Below, piece after piece: positions 52,772 to 64,000 of a stretch of DNA of 64,000 nucleotides. Origin of the DNA: Punica granatum (taxonomy: Eukaryota; Streptophyta; Magnoliopsida; Myrtales; Lythraceae); the NCBI RefSeq assembly GCF_007655135.1, contig NC_045129.1:1364001-1428000 (forward strand), written 5' to 3'. The translations under genes and the position numbers were made by a program. Under the pieces are notes generated by a model. It was not told the origin of the DNA, did not search any database, and worked only from the letters and a program-made list of their open reading frames with translations. How positions within the stretch are numbered: position 1 is the first letter of the stretch; each line of letters starts with the position of its first letter.

Positions 52772-55700
52772 GAATCTCTACAGAGGAGAGGACAACCTTA
52801 TTAATTAGTATTTTACCAAGGCGTGAAGCAGTGCCAATGGTTGCTTGATCTCGAGATGTTACGTGATTTTTTTGTGTATTAGGGTGATCGAAGCAATCGC
52901 AATCATGTTCACGTTAGACAATTATAATGAAGAAATACAAGGTGCACAAAGTTAAACCTAAAACGACGAAATAAACCATTACTAATAATCGGTACCCATA
53001 GATACACCTACATACACGTATACAAATTTGTCTGTTTTACGTGCCCTTCTCAAGTGATCAGAAATTAATCGACGTCTGTGAAGCAAGGGGAAATTATATA
53101 TCAATCGATCATGACTTCTTTAAGTTTCTGACATTATTTTTTAGGTCTTACACATATCCATAGGTGGGACATGTATATAATATAACTTATCTGAATGTCG
53201 ACATTGTGAACGGATACAGGTTGGAGGTTTTATTTATTTACCGGCATGTTATATATGTATATGTATAGCATTTAAGTAATTAATCTTTCTATATGTTTTT
53301 GACAAGACAAAGACACTTTATGATCATAGGAGGGCGACTAAGAGACCACTGACCCCATGACCTTGCGTACATGCGGTCGATATCGAAGGATTAATTAAGA
53401 TTTTTCTGTGTCGTAATAATGTTATATATATGTGTGTGTGTGTTCGTGGTCGCCGTGGAGTTCCTTTTCCTCTATCATCCACATTAATGATACGGATAAA
53501 AGTCGATCCCATCATCGATCTCATCTATATAACGCCCAAGTTGCTGACTTACGTTAAATGTATCAATAACGACATTTATCTTATTTTCCTTTTATTAATT
53601 ATGTTTTCTCGTTAATTATCACTAAGTTATTGAACCGTGTTGCACGATTTTTGTAAAAAAAACTATAGTAAGAAGTTAAATATGAAAATAATAAATAATA
53701 TGAATTTATAAATTTTATTGATATATGCAAAACATTATTTTTATTCAATTCGTAAATAAAGATTTTATGTAATGAATTCATATACATCATTTCAATTATC
53801 AATCTTATATCTATGAAAGACATTTAAATTCCTAAAAATTCAAAATCTTTAGTTGCTATTTGATGAAAGAGTAATAATTATAGAATAAATTTTATAATTT
53901 TAGTATTGGCTTGTACTCTATTCTTCTAACATTACATAAATTAAATTTTGTGAATTTGAATAATTTTAGATGAAATGATCCAATCACTTCGATGGATGGT
54001 ATACTTAATTAATATTTAATAAGAGTAGCTATATAATACTTTTGAAAAATTTTAATATAATGTAGTCAATGTAAATAAATTAAGAATAATGTATGTTTAA
54101 TAATTGGTTTATATATATACTTATCTTCATATGAATAATTTGTATTATGTTTATTTGTCATGATAAAAAAGTATCAATGTAAAATATTTTTATATTAATT
54201 AATTTAGTAGATCCTTAAATTTCATTTATTGTGTAGAATTAACATATTTATATGTACTTATTGAAAATGATCAATTACATTTATATGAATTAATTATACA
54301 AATATTTACATTAAATTAATTTCAAACATTTCATAATTTGACCATAATATATTACTTATTTAACGATTCTACCTATATTTATGAGTTTGTAGTCGAGTGA
54401 AACAACACGATTCACTTTGTTAGTTGGAATCTTATCTTGATTCATGATGAATTTAATAATATGCTCCAGATTTTGTAGGCTGTGGTGGAACATGCCAACT
54501 GAACCATACTTACAAAGAGATTTTAAATTAAAAGTATAAATTAATTGGAAGAAACTACTTACCTTGTAAATATTTTACCCAATGGATAGGAATAATTGAA
54601 TCAAGAGTTTATATTGACCTTGACAAAAGAACCTCATCACTTGCTTAGGAGCTCCAAAACCAACTTATGAATTTATTTGGGTCCAATGAATTTTTTATTA
54701 AGTTTTTTAACATTGTAAAGCCACGTAAGACTCCACGTCAGATTTCCATCAATCACATTTAACGTCTACCATTTTGACTGACGACATAGAACTTCATGTA
54801 TCAAATTGATGGAAAAATTTCTTTGTGTATCAAATTGATGGTAAAAGGCAACTTCATATATCAAAATGATAGTTTTCTCAGATATTTATGCAATTAAAAT
54901 AATTTAAAATGATAATAATATCATCCTCTTAATTGTCACTAAATCATGTTTTCCTTTATCAATTGATGACATTGACGGTAAAATTTAGATTGACATTGAC
55001 GCTAAAACAATATTATGAGCCCATCTAATGCAAATAATGAGTGGAGTTTATCATTCATAACCGATTTATTAATATTGAGAGACAAAAATTAATATTTTTT
55101 TTTACTATATGTGATTTTTATTAAAATGATAATATGCGATTTGAATTCTTCTTAGTATTACTTTGAATATTTTCTTCATTTTCATCATGCTATTACTAAT
55201 TACTGTAATATGTCTTATTATTTAATTTTTATTTATATAATTATATAAGTGTTCGTAATATGCTATTAATAATTATAGTAATATGTGTTATTATTTAATT
55301 TTTATTTACATAATTATAAATATTTATAATTTTCGTATAAAATAATATGGATTAGGAGCTTCTTCATTTCATAATTGCTATTATTAATTACAAGAATATG
55401 TATTATTATTATTATTTAATTTTTGTATAACATATTAATCTATGTATTAGTAAGAGATTTGCTATCATATCCCCATTTATTATGGCGTCGTCAAGTTTAT
55501 ATAATACATATAGATTTTCATATAAAGTGATCTGAACTAGTAGCTTCTTCATTTCATAATCGCTATTATTAATTAATAATATGTATTATTATTTAATTTT
55601 TGTATAACATATTAATCTATGTATTAGTAAGAGATTTGCTATTATACTCCTATTTAATATGGCATTGTCAAGTTTATATAATACTAGCTTTTTTGCCCAG

Positions 55701-56425
55701 GTTCAATAGGTTAGGGTGGTTATATTTAGATGGATTTTTAAAAATTTTGACATCACAACTGAAATGTTTATTAAGTTTTATATATTCTTAAACTGAAACC
55801 ATTAAAATATTAGTGCATATAATAATAAATTAAGGATAATTGAAAATAAATTATAATACCAAATATAGATGAAAAAAATGATATTACTTAGAAAACATAT
55901 AACATTTTCTTAAATATTAAATTTTTAAAAATTGTAATAGATGACTTCCATGTGTTTTTTTAAAAAAAGAAGTGTAAATAAACTATTGTCATAAATTATT
56001 ATTGCAACTTCATACTTTTAAAAATAGATTTATCTTTTAATATTTCAAAAGTGTTCGATATTAAAACATGCTTATTGCATGTCAATAGAATTTTATTTTA
56101 GTTACTAATTATGTCAAAAATTTCTTTTATAGATATGCTATTTTGAGGAATTGTATTTTTTCTAAATAAATTTTGAGATTTTTTTTATCAAGAATGTACT
56201 TGTATAATAAAATTACAAAGTATTTAATGATTTATCTGCATTTATTAGTTTCATCCTAATTGTATATACATTTACAATTGTTTATTTAAACATTTACCTT
56301 TATGACCTTATATTATACATAAAATTACATTTCTAACCATATATATCAGGAGGGATGCAACTTTATATATATATGGATTTGTTGTGAGATTGAGATCATT
56401 TTCTTGTATTCCACAAGACCTCTTT
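52772..56425. other. Very AT-rich intergenic DNA with tandem duplication
   Basis: No coding region is supported. The stretch is unusually AT-rich, with short direct repeats (for example TGTATCAAATTGATGG, repeated near 54800-54840) and a 185-bp tandem duplication at 55353-55690. Segments near 53630 (GTTGCACGAT) and 57296 (GCAACGCACCGG) resemble motifs near Helitron ends, but this is weak. Confidence 0.45.
55353..55687. repeat. 185-bp tandem duplication
   Basis: Copy 1 is 55353-55537 and copy 2 is 55538 to about 55687. Both contain AGCTTCTTCATTTCATAAT, then GTATAACATATTAATCTATG and AGTAAGAGATTTGCTAT, in the same order. Two shorter, more diverged units lie just upstream (55186-55350), sharing only the TTATTATTTAATTTTTAT part. 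Confidence 0.75.
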
Positions 56426-56611
56426 TTTCGGTATGTATTATGGTATTCGGAAGTCCAATGGACCCCTGACTAATCCAGTCGTATCATATTGGCTCACTAA
56501 GGAATAAATCTCTTCCAGTATGCATTTTTTTCATTTACAAGATTCGATCCCGAGATCTTATTTAAGAGGAACAAATGTCAAACTGTTTAAACTAACTCAT
56601 GTTAGTTCTAA
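56426..56611 (-). mobile_element. tRNA-derived SINE, minus strand, with perfect 11-bp target-site duplication
   Basis: On the minus strand the element begins with an A-box-like TGAGTTAGTTTAAACAG and has the B box GGGATCGAATCTT. It ends with a 3' domain GGATTAGTCAGGGGTCC plus an A-rich tail. AAGACCTCTTT stands on both sides (56415-56425 and 56612-56622). The tRNA-related head differs from the SINE at 26721-26919, but the GGATTAGTC 3' domain is shared. Confidence 0.75.
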
Positions 56612-56622
56612 AAGACCTCTTT

Positions 56623-57993
56623 ATATATATTATTCATCGTGAGTTATCAAAATGAAAATAAATGCGTTTTTAGCGACCCGTTTCATTTCTTATAATCTAC
56701 ATCCATACACAGAATTTCACTGTGTATATTGGCTGTTCTTATATATGAAGCCACATTAGATTTGAATTGGTAGCTATGTCTTGAATATGTTTCTAGGTAA
56801 TAGCAAATCGGCTCTTTAGTTTTTCAATATAATTTTTCATCTTTTGGCAATTTCTAACGTACATGTATATCTAATATTGGTAAAAAAAGCTCTGCATATA
56901 AATAAATATATTAATTGATCATGGTGCAAACTGTGTACTTATTAAATTAATAAATTTTCTTTTAATGATGAAATTGAAATCTATAATATATAATTGTTGT
57001 CATTTTAGATATCCCTAAATTTTTCTCCTTTTTTTTAACAAGTGTAGCTAAAAAGATCTTCACTTTACCAAGTTAGCTATGAGGTATAATAAACAATTAA
57101 TAGTGAACGTAAGGTTGCGACTGCTTGTTAATCCTCCATTCTTCCATTGTAAATTGGCATTATAATTAGTGTATATATATATATATATCATATATTATTC
57201 ATTCCAAAAGTACTGAAGAAGTGATATTACATATTCTATTCCTAATCAAGAAAATTATTTGAAAAATTAAATTACTCCCAATTAAAAGTGTTCCATGCAA
57301 CGCACCGGCTATTAGCTGGTCACATGTATAAGGACACAGAAACTAATTAACGATACCCAATATATAGTGTCCCGAGAAATTTTCTTTTATCACTCTCCCT
57401 CTATGTTCTTGCTTAAAGCTAAAAGGGCAGTTAATATACTTGGATCATGATCTGGACCTTAAATTTTAGTCGTCACATCGACAAATTCTCTTTCTTAAAC
57501 TATGGAGTCGGATGCGGTCACCCTATATACCGAAATCGATCACGAATAAGACATTTTTGCCCATTGGCGCATCTACATTTTGAATTATAACGTAAACATG
57601 TATCGTCTTGTCGATCGAGCCCCTCTTTGTTAATGCTTCTTGCTTGCCTTGTCATGAAGTGAACGAGTTGTCCGAAGTTGTAATATTTGAAAATCAAAAC
57701 CCCACGCGGAAGATATTCTAAAAAGACAATTTATTACACATTCGCTGCGTGGACTCATCAACAACCCTAAACAACAAACGATTGAAACTTTTTATGCAGC
57801 TGCAACGCAGTGGGAAAAAGTTAATAACATAAATGAGATTTGCAATTTATTTCTTTACACAATAAATTAAAACAATCTCTTAAAATCGATTCTTTTTCAC
57901 ACGACTGTGTTTGAGGAAGAACCAGTACTATACCTTCTTTCGGAATGATTAATTTCAGTGCAAATGAAACTTCACAAAGTCATTGAAATTGGA
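56623..57993. other. Intergenic AT-rich DNA
   Basis: No coding region or distinct element is supported. A short (AT)n tract lies at about 57172-57188. Confidence 0.55.
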
Positions 57994-58332
57994 CTAGTTG
58001 TAAGCTATTGAGTTGGACCACATTGCGAGCGGCTTCGACTGGCCCTCTTGGGCGTACATCAACGTACTAGTGAACGTATCCGGAAGTACGAGCCGACCGA
58101 GCCAAGAAAATTCAAATTTCCTACGACCTGACATAAAAGGCAAAAAAAGAGACGAGAATAATGTCAATGTGAAAACAGATCGCACATCCAAATCCAAATT
58201 CAAATATTTACTGTAATGTGACTGAGAGAAGGCTGGCCCCTCTGAAAGATAACGAAGGCAGCGCAGCAGCAAAACCTTCCATTCAAACAGGACGTTGACT
58301 CCATCATCAGTTACGTGCAAACTGCAAACCAA
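57994..58332 (-). pseudogene. Possible truncated gene fragment (last two exons), unrecognised
   Basis: The minus strand stays open for 112 codons across two segments that look like exons. The first (about 58323-58273) follows TTTGCAG and reads HVTDDGVNVLFEWK before a GT donor. The second follows TTATGTCAG near 58137 and reads RRKFEFSWLGRLVLPDTFTS and on to an NSIAYN stop. The reading phases of the obvious splice sites do not match, and the CIPK promoter leaves no room for upstream exons. I do not recognise the family. A decayed or captured gene tail is the best guess; chance is possible. Confidence 0.3.
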
Positions 58333-58747
58333 CCAGTCTTACATTCGTAGCGGCAAGAGAGGGAAAGGAAACGCACATGCACCTCTCCCTTACATATATG
58401 CACATACATAAATACATACACACGTGTATATATTAATAAAAAATATTTGTGATTATTAATGGCCGGTGTGACCACCCTTTTGTGGTCTTTTTGTCTCCAG
58501 GGGGGGCGTTTTACTAATCACCATAAGAGATGGCATTTGCAGATGGAGGGAACAAGAAGAAGAAGAAGAAGAAGCAGCCTGAGGGCATAAAACACAATCC
58601 GTTCGGACCCGAAGTCGAGGTTTGAGCTCACCTGATATAAAAGAACTCTTGCAGGCGCTTGCAGACATCCTTGATCAGAAGCTGGTTATTACCGTCCGGC
58701 TGTCGTAATTCTTCTGCAGTCAGAGAAGAGGCTCGCGGAGATCAGTA
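58333..58747 (+). promoter_or_regulatory. Promoter and leader of the CIPK gene
   Basis: This region carries a GAA-rich tract near 58551-58573 and a pyrimidine-rich stretch. The leader probably starts near 58550. No TATA box can be assigned with confidence. Confidence 0.4.
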
Positions 58748-61583
58748 ATGGGACGCGGAAACAATTGCATCGGGAAGTACAGGTTGGGCAGGACAATCGG
58801 GGAGGGCACCTTTGCGAAGGTCAAGCTCGCCGTGGATGGATCAACTGGCAACCAAGCCGCCATCAAGATCATCAATAAGCAGATGGTCATGGACAGTAAT
58901 CTCAAGTATCAGGCGAATAATTCTCTGACCGGTTACTTCTTCTCATTTCCATAGTTCCTGCCCCCGCGCCGCCTCCCCCCCCAACCCAAAAAAAAAATAA
59001 AACGTACTAAGCAAGAACAGGGGGTGCCGTAATCTAATACTCTGGTTTCTGCATTTATATTTCAGGTGCAAAGGGAGATAAGGACGATGAAGCTTCTGCA
59101 CCATCCCAACATTGTAAGAATACACGAGGTATGCTTCATTCTACATTTGATTGGATTACTTCCCGAGCTTTTGTTGTTGCCCTGTATGATTCTAAAGTCC
59201 AGAATTTCATCTGCAGGTTATCGGGTCAAAAACGAAGATATACATAGTGATGGAATACGTGTCGGGCGGACAACTCTCGGACAAACTGGTGAGGCAGATT
59301 TTAGTTCCTGCAGAGATTAGTTAGGAAGGTGTTCTGGTAATCTATAGTTCAACAAGTACACAAAGTCCTGAGAAACTCTATTTGTCTTTCCTAGTCTTAT
59401 GTCGGAAAGTTTGGTGAGAACGAGGCGAGAAAGCTCTTCCAACGGTTAATTGATGTTGTGGACTATTGCCACAACAGAGGAGTCTGCCACAGAGATCTCA
59501 AGGTCACCTTACCGAACTAATGTTCCCGCATTTTTTTTCCCGGAATTTCGCGAAATTGAAGTTGTTAAAGCCTGTTATGATCTTATGCTCTGTCATACAG
59601 CCAGAAAACGTGCTTTTGGATAGCAACGGGAACGTGAAAGTCACCGACTTTGGATTAAGTGCATTGCGAAAGGTAATGAGCTAAATAACCTTGTTGCCTG
59701 TTTACGTTTCTCGATAAGTAGCAAGTTTCAAGCAGAAATGGCTATGCTTTTGATCATTTGGCAGCCCGGGAAGATGCTATCCACAGCATGCGGGTCTCCG
59801 TGCTATGTAGCACCAGAGGTGAGCATCCAAAATTCTGAGCTTTTCTTTTGAAGTTTGATATCCGAAGACAGGAAACTACCGATAAGGAAGTCATCAGGAT
59901 TGGCGTATATGCTGATGTCTGTTATGTCCGGGACAGCTACTTGCAAATAGAGGGTACGATGGAACAGCTGCAGATATCTGGTCGTGTGGGGTGATCCTCT
60001 TTGAGTTACTTGCCGGTAATTTGCCGTTTGATGATCGGAACCTCATGAACCTGTACAGAAAGGTAATTGGCTGCTACTAGACTACCTACTAAAAGGAGAA
60101 AGAGTATTCACAAGGAATATATATATATATATATATATTGTTCTTCCACTGATCAATGATCTATTGCATGAAGATATCGAGAGCAGAGTACAAGTGCCCG
60201 AGTTGGTTTACTGAAAATCAGAAGCAACTACTCTCACGAATACTTCAACCGGACCCAAAGAAGGTAATGTCGGAGGACATCTCCAAGTTTTTGCAGTATT
60301 TATCTGTAACCAATTGCAGATCCTGTCGTGTTCCAAGAAATCCCAGTTTGACAATCAGATATTAATAACATCTGTTTTGTGGCTGTAGCGGATCACAATA
60401 CATGAGATAATCGAGGACCCGTGGTTCCAGATTAACTACATACCTTCTCATGGATATGAACACGACGAGAGGAAATATCTTGATGATGTCACTGCAGCTT
60501 TTGATACACTAGAGGTAAGTATGAAACTGCCAAATCCGAAAGCCATAAGTAAATCGATTAGTGATTCAGCTAAGACAGAAATTTTGACAAACAGGACAAT
60601 AAGGAGACAGAGAGAGTGATGCCAAAGTCCTCAAGCTTCATAAACGCCTTTCAACTGATAGCGATGTCTGACGATCTCGACTTATCGGGCCTTTTCGAAG
60701 AAGAAGTGCGTTCAGAACTTCTGCTCTTAAGCTTGTGAAGTAAAACTATCTCAGAGTCCATCATGTGAGTCCGAGTCCAACTTGGGATATTACTTTCATT
60801 GCAGGATGAGAACAAACAGAAAACGAAGCTCGGGTCCAAGAATACAATTAATGACACCTTCGAGAAAATCGAAGCTGCTGCTAATGATCTCAGCCTATCA
60901 GTCCAACGACTAAACAACAGGGTACATCCAAATACCGTCTTTTTTCTCTTTGTATGCATATGGAATAACCAAACCTTCCTCAACAGCTGAAGCTGATAGT
61001 TTTTTTTTTCCCCTATCAGATTACGATGCATCCTGCCCAAAATCTTACAAGGTGTTGGCCTCAATCGCACAACTTATCAGCAGAGGTAACTACGGGCTTA
61101 AGATTAAATGCATATAATCTGTCATCAAGTTAAGTCTCATTGCTCTTTGTGGGACGTGCAGGTGATTGAAGTTGCTCCAGCTCACTGTGTTGTTGAAATA
61201 TCAAAATCGGCAGGGGAGCTCGGCGTTTATAAAGAGGTAACCTAAAATTTTGAATACTTCATTCATGCATGCCACCCTCATGCAACATGCTTAAAAAATT
61301 AAAAGGCATATATCGAGCATATTAAGAAATGTGAGCGTGTAAGAATACATACTGATGCTATCTACCTGGATGATTAGTTCTGCAAGAGTTTATCGAGCCT
61401 GCTGACGGAAAAATCTAGCATTGCATCACCAGGTTCCAAATTTAACAGAGGACAGCGACCATGGCCAAGAAGCAGAAAGGTGAAAACTCAAAACCCCTGC
61501 AGTGCCATGACAATGCTTTAATTCAAAGTGACAATATAACTTCATTTTGCGACCGGTACGTACCATTTATCTTGCAGTTCTGA
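58748..61583 (+). CDS. CIPK21: CBL-interacting protein kinase, CIPK21-like (SnRK3)
   Basis: Fifteen exons: 58748-58912, 59066-59128, 59217-59288, 59395-59502, 59601-59672, 59765-59818, 59937-60062, 60174-60263, 60389-60514, 60595-60705, 60805-60921, 61020-61085, 61162-61236, 61378-61479 and 61578-61583. Nearly all coding exons are whole codons, giving 450 residues. The kinase shows GEGTFAKV (about 18-25), Lys40, HRD at 132-134, DFG at 152-154 and the activation loop ending in [11 protein letters not shown]. The regulatory half has the NAF motif (residues 309-311 in [12 protein letters not shown]), which binds CBL calcium sensors, and a PPI-like domain. Overall order and [14 protein letters not shown] resemble CIPK21, a stress kinase. 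Intron 1 uses GC-AG (CAG|GC); no GT alternative keeps both frame and the conserved YQ-VQREI junction. The last exon encodes only Phe-stop; read-through past 61479 would add about 14 residues instead. Confidence 0.9.
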
Positions 61584-62994
61584 GGAGGAAGCCAGCAGGG
61601 ACAAAGTTCTCCGAGGCTACTCATCCTCCTGATAACTGAGGAAATCAAGCTCTCAGACTCTCTGAGAACCTCGGTGTGTGGATACTGATGAGTTTAAATG
61701 CAGAGTCTTAAGTAGTATGCTAAAGTCATACGCTGAAGGAAATTAACAAGAGGAGTGGATAAAGTATGCTTCTCAAATGTTGTATACAAGTGAGATTTTC
61801 TGCGAGTTTATTTGTTTGTAGATCAGAAATGAAAAAGGAAGTCCTTAATTTGTTCTCCATTGCTTCTTTAGGGTCAAGTATCCATCAATATCTCAATCCT
61901 CTGGATGAAAATCTGATGATATCCACAGATTCCTGGAATATATAGATCAACTAAAAGTATATTGTCCAAATTTTTATCGATATCCTCGCATATAAATTGG
62001 CTTAACAGTTGCAGACATGACTAGGATGACACAAACTAGAATTCAATCACAACCAGAGCAAACACTGAGTACTGGTAACGCGAGTAATCATCCAATAATC
62101 TTTTTAAGTATTCCAACCTAAGCTGATAGAAGATGCACCATTTATGAGTATCAATTGAACTTTGAAAATATGCATATATCACATGGACAGAGAGAGATTA
62201 TAGAGAAAGGCATACTTGAAAGTTTGGTATCATCGAAGTCTAAGCTTGCATTGACGTTTTGCATTAAAGTAGTGTTTCATCTTGCCTTATATCAGAACAT
62301 CTGTGGGGTGCTTTGAACACGCGAGGCCACCTAACTGGGTAACAAGGCACATCACTTAACAGTTCGAACAAGTTCTTGATCTACCTTTAAATGAATTTTG
62401 ATAAGGTTGTTGTCTCATAAAGACATCATCAGATATTATCGACTGCGCTGAAATTTATTCGAGCAAAAATCATCATATGGAAAATTCAATCAAAGATAAG
62501 CGATTAGCTAGATAAGACTTACATTTCAAAATTATATCAGGGTTCAATGCCCCCTCAGAGTTTCAATTGATCACTGCCCATGAGTGAAGGACCAAAACTA
62601 TGTTTTTCGTCCCAAGCATATCACTGGTGGAGAATGGAGATGTCAAACAAAGGAGTCGAAATGACCGATGTATAGAGAAAACATAATATGTCAGACTTGA
62701 GTTGTTCAACGTGCTCCCGGTAGCATGAATGCAACTTTTTTTCTTTTGCCTCTCATTTCATTCACAAATTTCTGGTACAAAGGACACAACTTAAGAAAGC
62801 AGTACAACATAACTGTGCTCCCTATGATATCATGCTCTTTCTTCAACATGGTAACAAACATAAGAAAGGATTATCGCAGAAAGAAAGCCAATAATGAAAC
62901 TAAATCCCCATAATACGGTAACTTCATATGTTCCTATAAATTGGCACTAAATATTCACAAAAGTAAGTCTAACCCATTTCCATGTAGTGAGTAG
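61584..62994. other. Intergenic region between convergent genes
   Basis: It contains the CIPK 3' UTR (ending perhaps near 61860) and the 3' UTR of the gene at the right edge. No other coding region is supported. Confidence 0.55.
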
Positions 62995-64000
62995 CTATAG
63001 AAGGAAGTTGTCTATCATATGGAATACTACATCCGCGCCATCAGAATTTAGCCAGTAAGTCTTCACCTGGATCCAGAAGATGGAAAATATCAAAAAAACT
63101 TGTGCATATATAGCATTTTCTTGTATAATTAATCCAAAAATTCCGTACGCAAATTCAAGAGCTTAAATAAGTGAGAATCAAGGGGCCTGCTCAGTAAAAT
63201 AAATTCTGAAAATTGCTTTTCAAGCAGACTGTGTAGAGTTACTTTGGGCAATCTGCAAGTGGATAATTCATAACTATATATGAGTTATGGCTGAAGGCAA
63301 GTCGTAAGAGGTGGTGGTTCCGCCAGAATACTTTAAAATCATCAAAAATATGTTTCCAAAACTTATTTTTGAAATCTCATTTCCTAAAAACAATGCTGGA
63401 AACAGTTCTCCATGTAAACCCATTGTTCTGTGTTTTTAGAAATAAAAACTCCACTATACTTGACCTTAAAGTTCATTTAAAAAAAAAAAAAAGCCTCCTG
63501 CGGGCACATAGAAAAAAGCAATTAATATAGAACCCACCAAAATGGTATTATGTGCGATATATCGCTGTCTGCTTTTGTGAAAGCTGACGTCGACCCGCTC
63601 CCAAGGCACTTGTGTAAGACCTCTAATCATCTCTTCTGCAGACAGGACATTGCAGAATTGGAGCAGCAGCAGTTAGAAATAAAGAAGAAGTGGACCAAAT
63701 TCATGGTTAAAAGAATATGATAAACCTTCCAAATCAATGTTCCGTTCAATCACTGCAGGGGATGCTCTAGAATGGACGCCCTCCGAGGCACTTTTCTCGA
63801 TGTAAACAATGTGAGGGTATTTCTTATCTACCACCAGAAGATTGGACTGTAAAATAGTAGAGAAAAATATAGGTGAATGAAACCAAGCTAGTTTTGGGTT
63901 GAATTACTAACTAGGGAACTTGATTAAAGCAGGCAGACTTACCTTAGGGAGTTCACTTTGTCGTCTAATCGATGAGGTTCCCCACCCAACAACCTCTTTT
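62995..64000 (-). CDS. C-terminal exons of an unrecognised gene, cut by the window edge
   Basis: Four exons read on the minus strand: beyond 64000 to 63943, 63846-63726, 63635-63538 and 63066-62995 (stop). GT-AG boundaries and phases 0, 1 and 0 agree at all three junctions, which supports a real gene. The tail includes KEVVGWGTSSIRRQ, NLLVVDKKYPHIVYIEKSA, EEMIRGLTQVPWERVDVSFH and VKTYWLNSDGADVVFHM, ending in DNFLL. The mix of charged and aromatic residues suggests a soluble domain. I do not recognise the family and give no function. The last intron (471 bases) contains an A-rich run near 63480. At least 114 residues are visible; the start lies outside the window. Confidence 0.7.

Noticed and set aside
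53605..57310. A Helitron spanning most of the AT-rich stretch
   Set aside because: GTTGCACGAT near 53640 and GCAACGCACCGG near 57296 recall sequences near Helitron ends, but I found no convincing TC start, CTRR end, terminal hairpin or RepHel gene.
58900..58912. GT donor at AA|GTATCAG for CIPK intron 1
   Set aside because: It would shift the frame with the only good acceptor and remove the conserved YQ residues before VQREI.

Overview
The window is nuclear DNA of a flowering plant, almost certainly a eudicot. Its genes have many small GT-AG introns, the long intergenic stretches are AT-rich and full of microsatellites, and the gene families are plant-specific (SMAX1-like, CONSTANS-like, GLUTAMINE DUMPER, CIPK). 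The species cannot be named from the sequence. One 100-N scaffold gap lies at 49757-49856.

Left part (1-21 kb): a complete SMAX1-like karrikin/strigolactone repressor gene on the minus strand (470-4025), then about 12 kb with no convincing gene but with microsatellites and transposon debris. A nine-exon gene for a plant BNR/Asp-box (sialidase-fold) protein follows on the minus strand (15936-19022). An intronless sulfotransferase gene lies on the plus strand (19915-20952).

Middle part (21-40 kb): an intronless GLUTAMINE DUMPER gene (25484-26068), two SINE copies, and a degenerate short LTR element. Two plus-strand receptor-like cytoplasmic kinase genes follow: a four-exon kinase related to At3g15890 (31092-32949) and a ten-exon gene joining a universal-stress-protein domain to an RLCK-VI kinase (34889-37574). 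A two-exon CONSTANS-like B-box/CCT gene is on the minus strand (38739-39896).

Right part (40-64 kb): an eight-exon ARL1-type small GTPase gene with a 19-nt microexon (44161-47363) and a two-exon secreted protein like At4g14100 (48265-49036), both on the minus strand. About 9.5 kb of transposon-rich AT-rich DNA follows: a hAT element with target-site duplication, a Tourist-like MITE, a third SINE and a 185-bp tandem duplication. It also holds a possible truncated gene fragment. A CIPK21-like kinase gene (58748-61583, plus strand) follows; its first intron appears to be GC-AG. The right edge cuts an unrecognised minus-strand gene whose last four exons can be read.

The genes look independent and form no cluster or pathway. 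I reconstructed exon structures by hand from splice consensus and reading-phase continuity; every complete model closes in frame. I saw no clearly new biological system. The best leads are three SINEs with target-site duplications and a related 3' domain, the altered PAPS-binding residues of the sulfotransferase, the GC-AG intron, and the unrecognised C-terminus at the right edge.
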